Source: Xanthomonas nasturtii (GTDB lineage: Bacteria > Pseudomonadota > Gammaproteobacteria > Xanthomonadales > Xanthomonadaceae). From it: a DNA stretch of 64,000 bases. The notes under the pieces are model-generated. The model saw only the letters and a program-made list of their open reading frames with translations. It did no database searches and was not told the origin of the DNA. Below, in pieces: positions 9,958-18,543 of this stretch; position 1 is the stretch's first letter, and each line of letters starts with the position of its first letter. The stretch lies in contig NZ_LYMI01000011.1 of the NCBI RefSeq assembly GCF_001660815.1, positions 1-64,000 of the forward strand, given 5' to 3'. The position numbers were made by a program, and so were the translations under genes.

Positions 9958-10680
9958 TTACCAGTCGGTGCGTTGCGGCAGCAGGCCGCGCAGTTCCGCA
10001 TCGCTGAGGTTGCGCCACTGCCCCGGCTTGAGCGCGGCCAGTTTGATGTTGTCGATGCGCACCCGGCGCAGTTGCGTCACCCGGTAGCCGAACTCGGCGG
10101 CCATCAGGCGGATCTGCCGGTTCAAGCCCTGCTCCAGCACGATGCGGAAGCCGAATTTTGCGATGCGGGCAGTGCGGCACGGCAGCGTGGTCTCGTTGTG
10201 GATGCGCACGCCGCGCGCCATGCCGCGCAGGAATTCGTCGGTGACCGGCTTGTTGACCGCCACCAGATATTCTTTTTGATGGCGGTTTTCCGCGCGCAGG
10301 ATCTCGTTGACGATGTTGCCGTTGCTGGTCATCAGGATCAGCCCTTCGGACTCCTTGTCGAGCCGGCCGACCGGAAAGATGCGTTGCTCGTGACCGACGA
10401 ATTCGACGATGTTGCCCTTGACCGAACTTTCGGTGGTGCAGGTGATGCCCACCGGCTTGTTGAGCGCAATGTAGACATGCTTGCGGCCACCGAGCTTCTT
10501 GGCCTCGCGGGTGCGCAGCGGCTGGCCGTCCACCAGCACGGTGTCTTCTTCGCCCACCACTGCGCCAGTGCCGGCGGGCACGCCATTGACGGTCACCCGC
10601 CGTTCGCCGATCAGGCGGTCGGCCTCGCGGCGTGAGCAGAAGCCGGTTTCGGCGATGTATTTGTTGAGTCGAGTCGTCAT
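9958..10680 (-). CDS. rluF: 23S rRNA pseudouridine synthase RluF
   Basis: 240-residue enzyme of the RsuA/RluB/RluE/RluF family, which isomerises uridine to pseudouridine in 23S rRNA (U2604 in E. coli for RluF). An N-terminal S4 RNA-binding domain (residues 3-60, RLNKYIAETGFCSRREADRLI) precedes the catalytic domain with FPVGRLDKESEGLILMT, where the Asp is the nucleophile. The segments GITCTTESSVKGNIVEFVGH and EQGLNRQIRLMAAEFGYRV point to the RluF subgroup rather than RluB or RsuA. The start at 10680 follows a GATAAT box by six bases and has no Shine-Dalgarno, suggesting a leaderless mRNA. The upstream 140 bp carry the large hairpin. Confidence 0.92.
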   Translation of the reverse strand: MTTRLNKYIAETGFCSRREADRLIGERRVTVNGVPAGTGAVVGEEDTVLVDGQPLRTREAKKLGGRKHVYIALNKPVGITCTTESSVKGNIVEFVGHEQRIFPVGRLDKESEGLILMTSNGNIVNEILRAENRHQKEYLVAVNKPVTDEFLRGMARGVRIHNETTLPCRTARIAKFGFRIVLEQGLNRQIRLMAAEFGYRVTQLRRVRIDNIKLAALKPGQWRNLSDAELRGLLPQRTDW

Positions 10681-10686
10681 CTGCCA

Positions 10687-10692
10687 ATTATC
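10687..10692 (-). promoter_or_regulatory. -10-like GATAAT box abutting rluF
   Basis: Reading on the minus strand, GATAAT is followed by six bases (TGGCAG) and the rluF ATG. It matches the -10 consensus at five of six positions and lies between the large hairpin and the gene, consistent with a separate, leaderless rluF transcript. Confidence 0.5.
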
Positions 10693-10703
10693 GGCGATTT
10701 AGC

Positions 10704-10761
10704 GCAGGCCGTGCGCCATGCCAGTTGCCGAGGCCGGCAAGTGGCATGGCGCACGGCCTGC
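10704..10761. repeat. Very long perfect hairpin between the GGDEF-EAL gene and rluF
   Basis: A 20-bp perfect stem: 10704-10723 (GCAGGCCGTGCGCCATGCCA) pairs with 10742-10761. After one G/G mismatch the interior continues as a 6-bp stem, TTGCCG at 10725-10730 with CGGCAA at 10735-10740, around a four-base loop. The whole 58-bp unit folds into one rod. It lies 60 bp after the stop of the PAS-GGDEF-EAL gene and about 23 bp before rluF, both on the minus strand. It may act as a terminator without a U-run, a repetitive palindrome unit, or a protein-binding site. Confidence 0.85.
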
Positions 10762-10821
10762 CATCTGCGCGTACACGCGGCATCCGCCTGGCGCTGCGCG
10801 TGCCCGTTTGCCGATGCGCCC

Positions 10822-13236
10822 TTACCCAGACACCGCCACCAGCGCTTGCGGCATGTGGATGAGGTCTTCCAGCGGGCACGGACGGTGCAGGCTGAAGCCC
10901 TGCACCTGGCCCACGCCGGCGTCGCGCAGCCCGGGGATATCGGCTTCCGATTCCACACCTTCGGCCACCACTTCGATGCCCAGCGCCAGCCCCACCTGGG
11001 CGATCGAATGCACTGCCGCGCGATCCACCGCATCGTGCGCGTAATTGCGCACGAAGCCGCAGTCGATCTTCAACACGTCCACGGTGAACTGCTTGAGATA
11101 GCCGAACGAGGCCAGGCCACTGCCGAAATCGTCCAGCGCCACATGGCAGCCGCGCGCGCGCACGCTCTGCACGAAGCGCTGCGCGTGTTCCAGATCGCTG
11201 ATGACCGCAGTCTCGGTGATCTCCATGCACAGCTTCGGCACCAGCGCCGGGTAGCGCTCGAACAACGTGCAGACGAAATCGAGAAAATCCGCTTGCGCGA
11301 TCGATTGCGCAGACAGATTGACGTGGCACAGATCCAGCGTCGCGACATGGATCGGGTTGGCCGACAACTGCGCGCATAACGATTCCAGCACATATGCATC
11401 GACCATGCGCCCCAAGCCGTAACGCTCCACCGCCGGCAGGAATTCGCCCGGGCTCAGCACCCGCCCGTCGCGTGCGCGCATGCGGACCAACACCTCGTAT
11501 TGCAGCCGCCCAGGGTCGCTCAGCACCTGAATCTTCTGTGCGTACAGCAGCAAGCGTTGTTCGGCGATGGCCTGCTGCACCGCGCTGATCCAGCCACCGT
11601 CGTGGCGGCGCTGCGCCAGCGCCAGATCGTTTTCGTTGAAGCAGCGAATACGGTTGCGCCCCTCTTCCTTGGCTGCATGGCAGGCCAGATCGGCGGCAGT
11701 CATCAACGCGTTGACGTCGCTGGCGCCCGCGCGCACTTCCACCACGCCAAAACTGCAACTCGGCGTCAACGGCCGCCCACCCTGATGGCTCCACGGTTGC
11801 CCAAGCACGCCGTGCATGCGCTCCAACAAGGCTTGCGCCTGCACCAGATCGGTATTGGCCAACAGGATGGCGAACTCGTCGCCGCCCAGGCGCCCCAACC
11901 AATCGCCGGGCCGCAACTGCATGGTGATCACATCGGCGAAATGGCACAGGAATTTATCGCCGACCGCATGCCCGAAGGTGTCGTTGACCAGCTTGAAATG
12001 ATCCAGATCGACAAAGCACAGCGCGTGGCACACCTGCGGCGATAGCGGCAGCTCGATCAGACGCAGCAGCCGGCGTTCGATTTCGTGGCGGTTGATCAAC
12101 CCGGTCAGCGCATCGTGACGCGCGTGGAAGGCCACTTCGCCGGCCAGCTCGTGCGCGTGCGAGACATCTTCGATCACCGCCAGCACCAGGGTCGGTTCTT
12201 CCGGCCCCGGCTCCACCAGCGAGGCGCTCCAGCGCCCCCACATCACCCCGCCGTCGGCACGCAGGAAGCGCAGCTCGCCGGACTGCAGCAACTTGGGCCA
12301 ATCGATCATGCCGCGGCTGTCCAGCGCGATGTCGTCCGGATGCATCACCTCGGCCAGCGTGCAGGCCTGCAGCTCTTCCGGCCGGTAATGCAGGATGTTG
12401 GCCATCGAAGCGTTCGCATCGAGCACGTGGCCGCGCAGATCGAACTTGACCATGCCCAGCGCCGCCTGCTGAAACGCGGTGCGGAAGCGGCCCTCGTGCG
12501 ACAGCAGGTAATCGCGGATGCGCCGCATCGCCAGCACGCAGGTGGTCAACACCAGCAGCAAGGTCGCCAGGCTGCAGACCACCATCACATCGTGCAGCAG
12601 CCGCGCGCAGCGGGTCAGCTGCACCAGGAATTCGGACGCGTTGCGGCGCATGCGGCCGTCCAGCAGATGCAGTTCGTCGCGCAGTGCCTGCAGCGCGCGC
12701 GGGTCGGGCCGGCTGGTGGCCTGCACCGAGGCGGCACGGTCGGCCAGGGCGCTCAGCTGCAGGATGCCGGCGTCGGTGTGCTTCCACAGCGCGATGGCGT
12801 CGCCGAGATACGGAAACTGCTGGCCATAGCGATACAGCCGCACCATTTGCGGCACGTCCTGATGGGCATTGCGGCCAGCGGCCAGACCGGCGTAGACCGC
12901 GTCCCAGTCGATCACCGGTTGTTCGATGGCCACGCGCGCCGCGCGGTCGCCCAGCGGCACTTCCAGCGCGCGGCAAGCCGCCTGCAGGTCGGCCGGATCG
13001 CCGCTACCGAGATAGCGCTCCATCCAGTACACCGATTCCTGCTGGGCGTTGGACCAATGGCTTTGCCCGACGATCCAGGCGGTCGCACCGGACTGGATTT
13101 CGATCACCAGCGCCGACACCACCGCCATGCACACGGCGATACCGATCAAGAGCGCCAGAGGAAGCGTGAGCCAGCCACGCACCATGTGCATGGTCTTCCC
13201 ACTGCCCTTGCCGCGTGCTGCCTGCGCCATCGCCAT
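10822..13236 (-). CDS. Membrane PAS-GGDEF-EAL c-di-GMP turnover protein
   Basis: 804 residues from the ATG at 13236; an alternative ATG at 13230 has better spacing from AAGGA. Membrane helix 1 is at about 22-46 and helix 2 at about 214-236, enclosing a periplasmic sensor region with no recognised fold. A PAS domain follows (about 250-365), then GGDEF with the exact motif GGDEF at 451-455 and RPGD nine residues before it, which fits an inhibitory I-site. The EAL domain (about 560-800) opens with YEVLVR instead of EAL but keeps the key residues: NLS, EITETA, DDFGSG, LKIDCGFV and VVAEGVE. Both cyclase and phosphodiesterase activities are possible; which dominates is not readable. Confidence 0.92.
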   Translation of the reverse strand: MAMAQAARGKGSGKTMHMVRGWLTLPLALLIGIAVCMAVVSALVIEIQSGATAWIVGQSHWSNAQQESVYWMERYLGSGDPADLQAACRALEVPLGDRAARVAIEQPVIDWDAVYAGLAAGRNAHQDVPQMVRLYRYGQQFPYLGDAIALWKHTDAGILQLSALADRAASVQATSRPDPRALQALRDELHLLDGRMRRNASEFLVQLTRCARLLHDVMVVCSLATLLLVLTTCVLAMRRIRDYLLSHEGRFRTAFQQAALGMVKFDLRGHVLDANASMANILHYRPEELQACTLAEVMHPDDIALDSRGMIDWPKLLQSGELRFLRADGGVMWGRWSASLVEPGPEEPTLVLAVIEDVSHAHELAGEVAFHARHDALTGLINRHEIERRLLRLIELPLSPQVCHALCFVDLDHFKLVNDTFGHAVGDKFLCHFADVITMQLRPGDWLGRLGGDEFAILLANTDLVQAQALLERMHGVLGQPWSHQGGRPLTPSCSFGVVEVRAGASDVNALMTAADLACHAAKEEGRNRIRCFNENDLALAQRRHDGGWISAVQQAIAEQRLLLYAQKIQVLSDPGRLQYEVLVRMRARDGRVLSPGEFLPAVERYGLGRMVDAYVLESLCAQLSANPIHVATLDLCHVNLSAQSIAQADFLDFVCTLFERYPALVPKLCMEITETAVISDLEHAQRFVQSVRARGCHVALDDFGSGLASFGYLKQFTVDVLKIDCGFVRNYAHDAVDRAAVHSIAQVGLALGIEVVAEGVESEADIPGLRDAGVGQVQGFSLHRPCPLEDLIHMPQALVAVSG

Positions 13237-13416
13237 CCGTCCTTCGCCGCCCCAGTGCGATTCAGGCGCCCACTGGGTGCCTGAAGGCAGTAGCGGCCGC
13301 AACGGCCCGGTCTGTATGGCAGTGCACGCTTGGCGGGCTGCGGGTCAGGTTAGCGACGCTGGCTGAAACAGCCTGATCGCCCGCTGGGCGAGGTGCCCGA
13401 GCGCTTTAACGGCCCA

Positions 13417-13438
13417 GCTATGCATCTAAGTGCATAGC
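13417..13438. other. Perfect 8-bp inverted repeat
   Basis: GCTATGCA, six-base spacer, TGCATAGC in the roughly 260-bp interval between the helicase stop and the start of the PAS-GGDEF-EAL gene. It could be an operator upstream of the latter or part of the helicase 3' end; nothing in the sequence decides. Confidence 0.45.
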
Positions 13439-13494
13439 GATACTAGGCATCGACGCCGCCTGCTGGCTGCTGCCGCAGGCGACGCCAGCCGTGC

Positions 13495-15423
13495 TTACTC
13501 GCCGCGCGGCTTGGGCGGACCCTTGCGGTGCGGTGCGCCGGCACGGTCCATCGGACGGCCGGGGCCGTTCGGGCGACCGGACGGCTTGCCGCCACGCGGG
13601 AAGCGCGGCTTGGACGGCGACGCGGCCGCTTCGCCCTCTTCCAGCTTGCGCATGTTGAGCTGCTGCCCGGACACCCAGACCTTCTTCAGGTGGGTCAGCA
13701 GTTCGCGCGGCATGTCGGCCGGCAGATCCAGAATCGAATAATCGTCCTGGATGTCGATACGCCCGATATAGCGGCTTTCCAGCCCGGCTTCGTTGGCAAT
13801 CGCGCCGACGATGTTGGCCGGCTTCACACCGTGGGTGTGGCCCACTTCGATGCGGTAGCTCTCCATGCCGAACTCCGGCTCGCCACGCGGGGCAACCGGG
13901 TCGCGACGCGGACGCTCGCCGCCGGCATCGTCGCCACGCGGCGGACGCGCAGCGCGCTCGCCGTCGGCACGCGGGCCGCGCTCGAACTTGGGCTCGAAAC
14001 GCGGGCGCTCGCCACGCTCACCGCGGTCATGACGGTCGCCGCGGTCGGCACGCTCGTTGCGCTGCGGGGTGAATTCCTCGCGCGCGCCACGTACCGGCGG
14101 GGTCAGCAGAAACGGCGAATCGCCCTGCAGCAGCTTGGCCAGGGCAGCGGCGATCTCGATCGCCGGCACGTTGTTTTCGGTCTCGTAGCGCTGCAGCAGA
14201 TCGCGGTACATCTCGGTCTGGCCGCCGGCAAGGGTCTCGGTGATGCGGGTCATGAAACGCGCCACGCGGGTGTCGTTGACCGCATCCACGCTGGGCAGCT
14301 GCATCTCTTCGATCGGCTGGCGGGTGGCGCGTTCGATCGAGCGCAGCATGCCCTTTTCGCGCGGGGTCACGAACAGGATGGCGTCGCCATTGCGGCCGGC
14401 ACGGCCGGTGCGGCCGATGCGGTGCACATAGCTTTCGGTGTCGTACGGGATGTCGTAGTTCAGCACGTGGCTGACGCGCTCCACGTCCAGGCCGCGTGCG
14501 GCCACGTCGGTGGCGACCAGGATGTCCAGCTTGCCGTCCTTGAGCTGGGCGATGGTCTTCTCACGTGCCGCCTGCTGCATGTCGCCGTTGATGGCGGCCG
14601 CGGCCAGACCGCGTGCCTGCAGCTTTTGCGCCAGTTCTTCGGTACCGGCCTTGGTGCGCGCGAAGATGATCATGCCGTCGAACGGCTCGACCTCGAGAAT
14701 GCGGGTCAACGCGTCCAGCTTGTGCAGCCCGCTCACCCACCAGTAGCGCTGGCGGATGTTGGCCGAGGTGGTGGTCTTGGCCGCGATGGTGACTTCGGCC
14801 GGGTCCTTCAGATAGGTCTGCGCGATGCGGCGGATGGCCGGCGGCATGGTGGCCGAGAACAACGCCACCTGGCGCTTTTCCGGCAGCTTCTTCAGCACCG
14901 CTTCGACGTCGTCGATGAAGCCCATGCGCAGCATTTCGTCGGCTTCGTCCAGCACCAGCGTCTTGAGCTGGGACAGGTCCAGGGTGCCGCGGTCCAGGTG
15001 ATCGATCACGCGGCCGGGGGTGCCGACCACCACATGCACGCCGCGCTTGAGCGCGCTCAGCTGCTGTGCGTACGGCTGGCCGCCGTACACCGGCAGCACG
15101 CGGAAGCCGGGAATGGCTTCGGCATATTTCTGGAATGCCTCGGCAACCTGGATGGCCAGCTCGCGGGTCGGCGCCAGCACCAGCGCCTGCGGCTTGAGCT
15201 GATTCAGGTCGGCGTTGGACAACACCGGCAGTGCGAACGCGGCGGTCTTGCCGGTACCGGTCTGCGCCTGGCCGAGCACGTCGCGGCCGGACAGCAGCGC
15301 GGGAATGGTGGCAGCCTGGATCGGCGACGGGGACTCGTAGCCGACGTTGGCGACGGCCTTCATCACAGCGTCCGAGAGGCCGAGGTCTGCAAACAGCAGC
15401 GGCGCGGGAGATTCTTGGGTCAT
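13495..15423 (-). CDS. deaD: DEAD-box ATP-dependent RNA helicase (DeaD/CsdA type)
   Basis: 642-residue RNA helicase involved in ribosome assembly and RNA decay at low temperature in relatives. From the ATG at 15423 (GGAG eight bases upstream): Q-motif region FADLGLSDAV, motif I AQTGTGKT (53-60), PTRELAIQ, DEAD at 159-162, SAT, and HRIGRTGR of the second RecA domain. A long Arg/Gly/Glu-rich low-complexity linker (about residues 440-540, rich in RGER/DRGD repeats) leads to a DbpA-like RNA-binding domain (YRIEVGHTHGVKPANIVGAI) and a basic, Pro/Gly-rich tail. The length and the C-terminal domain support DeaD/CsdA rather than RhlE or SrmB. It is divergent from the sigma-factor gene. Confidence 0.92.
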   Translation of the reverse strand: MTQESPAPLLFADLGLSDAVMKAVANVGYESPSPIQAATIPALLSGRDVLGQAQTGTGKTAAFALPVLSNADLNQLKPQALVLAPTRELAIQVAEAFQKYAEAIPGFRVLPVYGGQPYAQQLSALKRGVHVVVGTPGRVIDHLDRGTLDLSQLKTLVLDEADEMLRMGFIDDVEAVLKKLPEKRQVALFSATMPPAIRRIAQTYLKDPAEVTIAAKTTTSANIRQRYWWVSGLHKLDALTRILEVEPFDGMIIFARTKAGTEELAQKLQARGLAAAAINGDMQQAAREKTIAQLKDGKLDILVATDVAARGLDVERVSHVLNYDIPYDTESYVHRIGRTGRAGRNGDAILFVTPREKGMLRSIERATRQPIEEMQLPSVDAVNDTRVARFMTRITETLAGGQTEMYRDLLQRYETENNVPAIEIAAALAKLLQGDSPFLLTPPVRGAREEFTPQRNERADRGDRHDRGERGERPRFEPKFERGPRADGERAARPPRGDDAGGERPRRDPVAPRGEPEFGMESYRIEVGHTHGVKPANIVGAIANEAGLESRYIGRIDIQDDYSILDLPADMPRELLTHLKKVWVSGQQLNMRKLEEGEAAASPSKPRFPRGGKPSGRPNGPGRPMDRAGAPHRKGPPKPRGE

Positions 15424-15594
15424 TGGTAACTCCGGAGGCGCCGCACGGAGCCGGCAGGCGCAAAGCAGCATAGTGTGCCTCCTCAGGCCCCCTGCTGTCG
15501 AAATTTTCGTGACAGTCCATTCAGGTTGTGAGGAATTGCCCGCCCGCGCGAATCATCCTGTCGTGCCGATCCACTCACCCGCCCGGCCGGAGCC

Positions 15595-16092
15595 ATGCCC
15601 CTGGACACAGACCTGCATACGCACTTCAGCAGCTTGCTGCAGCAACACCGCGGCATCGTCCTGAAGGTGGCGGCCAGCTATTGCCACGACCGCGACGACC
15701 GCGACGAACTGGCGCAGGAAATCGCCACGCAACTGTGGCGCGCATTTCCCAGCTACGACCGGAGCCGGCGGTTTTCCACCTGGATGTACCGCATTGCGTT
15801 GAACGTGGCGATCAGCGATCTGCGCGGCCGCCGCACCTTTGGCGAGCCGATCGCATTGGACGCTGTTGTCGAGCGCATCGCCGACCCATTGGCGCACGAC
15901 CCCGAGCGCGCGCAGCAGGTGGACGCGCTGCATGCCTTCATCGCGCAGCTACCGCCGCTGGAACGCGCGCTGTTGCTGCTCTATCTGGACCAGCACAGCT
16001 ACCGCGATATCGGCGAGGTGCTCGGCATCAGCGAAACCAACGTCGCCACCAAACTCAGCCGCCTGAAAGCCCGTATTCGCGCCGAACTTTGA
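15595..16092 (+). CDS. ECF-type RNA polymerase sigma factor
   Basis: 165-residue extracytoplasmic-function sigma-70 factor. Region 2 lies at about 12-80 (SYCHDRDDRDELAQEIATQLWRAF, then RRFSTWMYRIALNVAISDLR) and region 4 at about 108-160 (LPPLERALLLLYLDQHSYRDIGEVLGISETNVATKLSRLKARI) with its helix-turn-helix. The next gene, 29 bp downstream, encodes a four-helix membrane protein that fits the place of an anti-sigma factor, although it does not show a recognised anti-sigma domain. The gene is divergent from the DEAD-box helicase. The signal and regulon are unknown. Confidence 0.9.
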   Translation: MPLDTDLHTHFSSLLQQHRGIVLKVAASYCHDRDDRDELAQEIATQLWRAFPSYDRSRRFSTWMYRIALNVAISDLRGRRTFGEPIALDAVVERIADPLAHDPERAQQVDALHAFIAQLPPLERALLLLYLDQHSYRDIGEVLGISETNVATKLSRLKARIRAEL

Positions 16093-16121
16093 CCCACACC
16101 GATCTGCAACCGGAGTACGAC

Positions 16122-16769
16122 ATGGAACTGGATGACATCGCCCTCGCCTGGCGATCACTGGAACAACGGCTGGAGCAACAGGCCGCGCTCACCGGCCAAT
16201 TGCTGGGCGACATCCGCGGCCACGCAGCGCGTAGGCATCTGCGCCCGTTGTGGCTGAGCCAGTCGGCGCAACTGGTATGTGCCATTGCGCTGAGCGGCGT
16301 CATTGCCCACAGCTGGCTGGCGTCCGCGGATCAGGCGGCAGCCATCGTCGGAGGAGTGCTGTTGCACGTGTGGTGTGTTGCGCTGGCGATCTCTGCGGCC
16401 CGTCAACTGTGGCTGTTGTCGCAACTGGATTTCACCGGACCGCTGCTGCAGACACAGCGCGCGCTTGCACAGCTGCGGCGCTGGCGTACGCGTGTTGCGC
16501 CATGGCTGGGCGTGGCGTTCTGGGTGTTGTGGGTGGCAGTGGCGGACGCTGCGTGGCGCGCGCTCACCGGCCTGTCGCTGCCGCATGCCTGGTTGCTGTG
16601 CAATGGGCTGGTCGGCGTGCTCGGGGGCCTCGCGACCTGGCTGGGCTATCGGCGGCTGCAGCGCAGCGGCCATCCCTGGCTGGAACGTATCGACACCGCA
16701 CATGCCGGCCGCAGCGTCGCCCGCGCCGAAACCCTGCTGGAACAGATCGCGCGTTTCCAGCGCGAGTAA
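16122..16769 (+). CDS. Membrane protein downstream of the ECF sigma factor (possible anti-sigma)
   Basis: 215 residues, no recognised family. The N-terminal about 45 residues are soluble and amphipathic (MELDDIALAWRSLEQRLEQQ), as expected of a cytoplasmic sigma-binding segment. Four hydrophobic segments follow: about 48-66, 70-90, 127-148 and 152-172. The tail is short and charged (ETLLEQIARFQRE). The start at 16122 follows CGGAGTACGAC, with GGAG seven bases before the ATG. Because it lies 29 bp after the sigma gene on the same strand, a role in holding the sigma factor at the membrane is the obvious inference, but nothing in the sequence proves it. Confidence 0.75.
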   Translation: MELDDIALAWRSLEQRLEQQAALTGQLLGDIRGHAARRHLRPLWLSQSAQLVCAIALSGVIAHSWLASADQAAAIVGGVLLHVWCVALAISAARQLWLLSQLDFTGPLLQTQRALAQLRRWRTRVAPWLGVAFWVLWVAVADAAWRALTGLSLPHAWLLCNGLVGVLGGLATWLGYRRLQRSGHPWLERIDTAHAGRSVARAETLLEQIARFQRE

Positions 16770-16805
16770 GCGGATAATTGCGGCTTCCCTGCGACCGAGC
16801 ACAGC

Positions 16806-17048
16806 ATGCAATACCTGGAATTCGACCTGGACGGCGACTACATCGAACTCAACCAGTTGCTCAAGCTGGCCGGCATTGCCGACAGCGGTGGCCAGGGCAA
16901 GGCGATCGTGGCCAGCGGCGCGGTCAGCGTCGATGGCATGCAGGAATTGCGCAAGACCGCCAAGATCCGCCCCGGTCAGTTGGTGCAGCTGGACGATGTG
17001 GAAATTCGCGTACTGGCGCTTGATCCCGATGCCGAGCCCGGCGAATGA
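16806..17048 (+). CDS. Small S4-domain RNA-binding protein (YbcJ-like)
   Basis: 80-residue protein made almost entirely of one S4 RNA-binding fold, as in E. coli YbcJ. Visible features: YIELNQLLKLAGIADSGGQG, then KAIVASGAVSVDG with the typical small-residue turn, and ELRKTAKIRPGQLVQLDDVEIRV. Such proteins probably bind structured RNA or ribosomal intermediates; no enzymatic domain is present. The stop overlaps the start of the next gene by ATGA (17045-17048), indicating translational coupling. Confidence 0.88.
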   Translation: MQYLEFDLDGDYIELNQLLKLAGIADSGGQGKAIVASGAVSVDGMQELRKTAKIRPGQLVQLDDVEIRVLALDPDAEPGE

Positions 17049-17365
17049 AGGTGGTGGAAATCAGCCAGCGCAACAACGCGCCTTCGGCAGACGACCCCAA
17101 GCACGACGTCTATGTTTTTTCGATCGCGATCGATTCTGAAAAACCCTTCTGGCTGGAGCAATCCATCCACGGCGGCCATGCCGAGCGTGGCGGCTGCACC
17201 ATGCTGGCCTTGCACGAGCTGGAAGGCTGGCCTGGCGGCTGGCGCGCGGATGTCACCAAGGCCGGTTGCGCGTGGGTGATTCCGATTCTGGAACAGGCCA
17301 TGCGCAGCGACGATGCGCAGGCGGCAATCGATGCGATCCTGGCGCGGGTGCAAGCACCAGGTTGA
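17045..17365 (+). CDS. Conserved-looking small protein coupled to the S4 protein
   Basis: 106 residues, not recognised. It is soluble with no signal peptide or membrane segment: MKVVEISQRNNAPSADDPKH, then a beta-rich middle (DVYVFSIAIDSEKPFWLEQS), a Gly/Cys turn (HGGHAERGGCTML) and a helical C-terminus ([15 protein letters not shown]). Its ATG overlaps the TGA of the S4-protein gene (ATGA), so the two are probably translated together and may share a process. Codon use matches the neighbours, supporting a real gene. Confidence 0.7.
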   Translation: MKVVEISQRNNAPSADDPKHDVYVFSIAIDSEKPFWLEQSIHGGHAERGGCTMLALHELEGWPGGWRADVTKAGCAWVIPILEQAMRSDDAQAAIDAILARVQAPG

Positions 17366-17391
17366 GCCTCATCGCTGGCAGCGATACTGCA

Positions 17392-17793
17392 TCACACGCC
17401 CAGCAGTGCGCGCACCAGTTTGACGATGCCCCAGAACGACACCACCCAGATGGCGCTGCGCAGGTACGGGATTCCCGCCGCATACACCGGCACATAGGCC
17501 ACCCGCGCCCACAGATACAACTGCACGGCGAGCGCTGTGTCGGCACTGGTGCGCCCCGCCACGCTTACCGCCAGTACCGCGGCCGCGAAGATCGGAAAGG
17601 TTTCCAGATAATTGCGGAATGCGCGGTCCAGCCGTGCCGCGACGCCGGTGAGCGGCTTGGTATCGCCATCGCGCGCGCTGGCGTTCCACTTGGTGCCGCG
17701 TTGAGCGGTCATGCCGGCCGAGGCGGCCAGTAATTGCACCAGCCCGAGCACAATCGCCCAGCCCAGCATTTGCAGTTCGATGCTCAGTTGCAT
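17392..17793 (-). CDS. MAPEG-family membrane protein
   Basis: 133-residue four-helix inner-membrane protein of the MAPEG family (membrane-associated proteins in eicosanoid and glutathione metabolism). Bacterial members are mostly uncharacterised. Diagnostic segments: the first helix ELQMLGWAIVLGLVQLLAA, the basic loop R-x-x-x-A-F-R-N-Y-L-E-T-F-P around residues 57-67 (RLDRAFRNYLETFPIFAA), and AVQLYLWARVAYVPVYAAGIPYLR near the end. It starts 25 bp after the stop of the upstream secreted-protein gene on the same strand and may share its transcript. Confidence 0.88.
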   Translation of the reverse strand: MQLSIELQMLGWAIVLGLVQLLAASAGMTAQRGTKWNASARDGDTKPLTGVAARLDRAFRNYLETFPIFAAAVLAVSVAGRTSADTALAVQLYLWARVAYVPVYAAGIPYLRSAIWVVSFWGIVKLVRALLGV

Positions 17794-17818
17794 GCGTCTC
17801 TCCCGGTCGATGAAAACA

Positions 17819-18370
17819 TCACTTCAGCGCCGCGCGCAGGCTGTACCCGGCCAACCGCCAGGTCTTGTCTTCGTCCAGACGGAACGACACCAGCTCGCGC
17901 ACCGGCTGCTGCGCCTTGGCGAAGCGGGTCGGGAAGCTGACGTTGACGTACAGGCCTTCGGGCACCTGTGCGCCGGGGCCATATTTCACCCGCGTCACCG
18001 AGCCCTGCCCGCGCCCGACCACCGAACCCAGCCGGCTGCGTTCGGCGCCGATCTGGCTGACGAAGGCGTCGCGCTTGACGGCCGTCTTGGCCACGCTGGA
18101 TGCGCCATCCCATAACGAGGCGATCTGGTTGCCATCCACCATCTGTGCCACCCGCAACGCGGCCTGGGTCATTTCGGTGTTCTGCTTGGTCAGCTGCGCC
18201 TGCTGCGCGGCGCTGAGTGCCGGTTGCGCTGACGGGGTTCCTGGCGCTGCCGCTGCCGCTGCCGGCTGCGCCGCAGCCGGGCTGCCCGCGCGGTTGCCGG
18301 GCTGCGGTTGTTGGGCGAACGCCAGCGCTGGAGCCAGTGCCAACGCGATAACCAGACGGGAGCGAAGCAT
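17819..18370 (-). CDS. Secreted DUF4019-like protein
   Basis: 183 residues from the ATG at 18370. It has a signal peptide (LRSRLVIALALAPALAFA-QQ), then a Pro/Ala-rich linker of about 35 residues (alternating AAAA and PGTP), then a globular domain of about 125 residues: LTKQNTEMTQAALRVAQMVDG, ASLWDGASSVAKTAVKRDAF, SRLGSVVGRGQGSVTRVKY, VNVSFPTRFAKAQQPVRELVSF and a C-terminal DKTWRLAGYSL. The last part resembles the DUF4019 family of periplasmic proteins, in which an enzyme-like cone fold carries no known catalytic residues. Role unknown. The MAPEG gene follows after 25 bp. Confidence 0.7.
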   Translation of the reverse strand: MLRSRLVIALALAPALAFAQQPQPGNRAGSPAAAQPAAAAAAPGTPSAQPALSAAQQAQLTKQNTEMTQAALRVAQMVDGNQIASLWDGASSVAKTAVKRDAFVSQIGAERSRLGSVVGRGQGSVTRVKYGPGAQVPEGLYVNVSFPTRFAKAQQPVRELVSFRLDEDKTWRLAGYSLRAALK

Positions 18371-18543
18371 GGGACAAGGACCTTGTACGGATCGGACGGA
18401 AGGAGGTGGACTGCACACACTGCGGTGCGCAGCGCAGTCTAGGGCGCGCGCTGTGCAACACAAGCACCGGCGGACGTACCACCGGCTGATCTCGAACCAA
18501 GGCAGCGCCAACCTGGGGGAGACACAATCGTTTCAAGCCGCTC

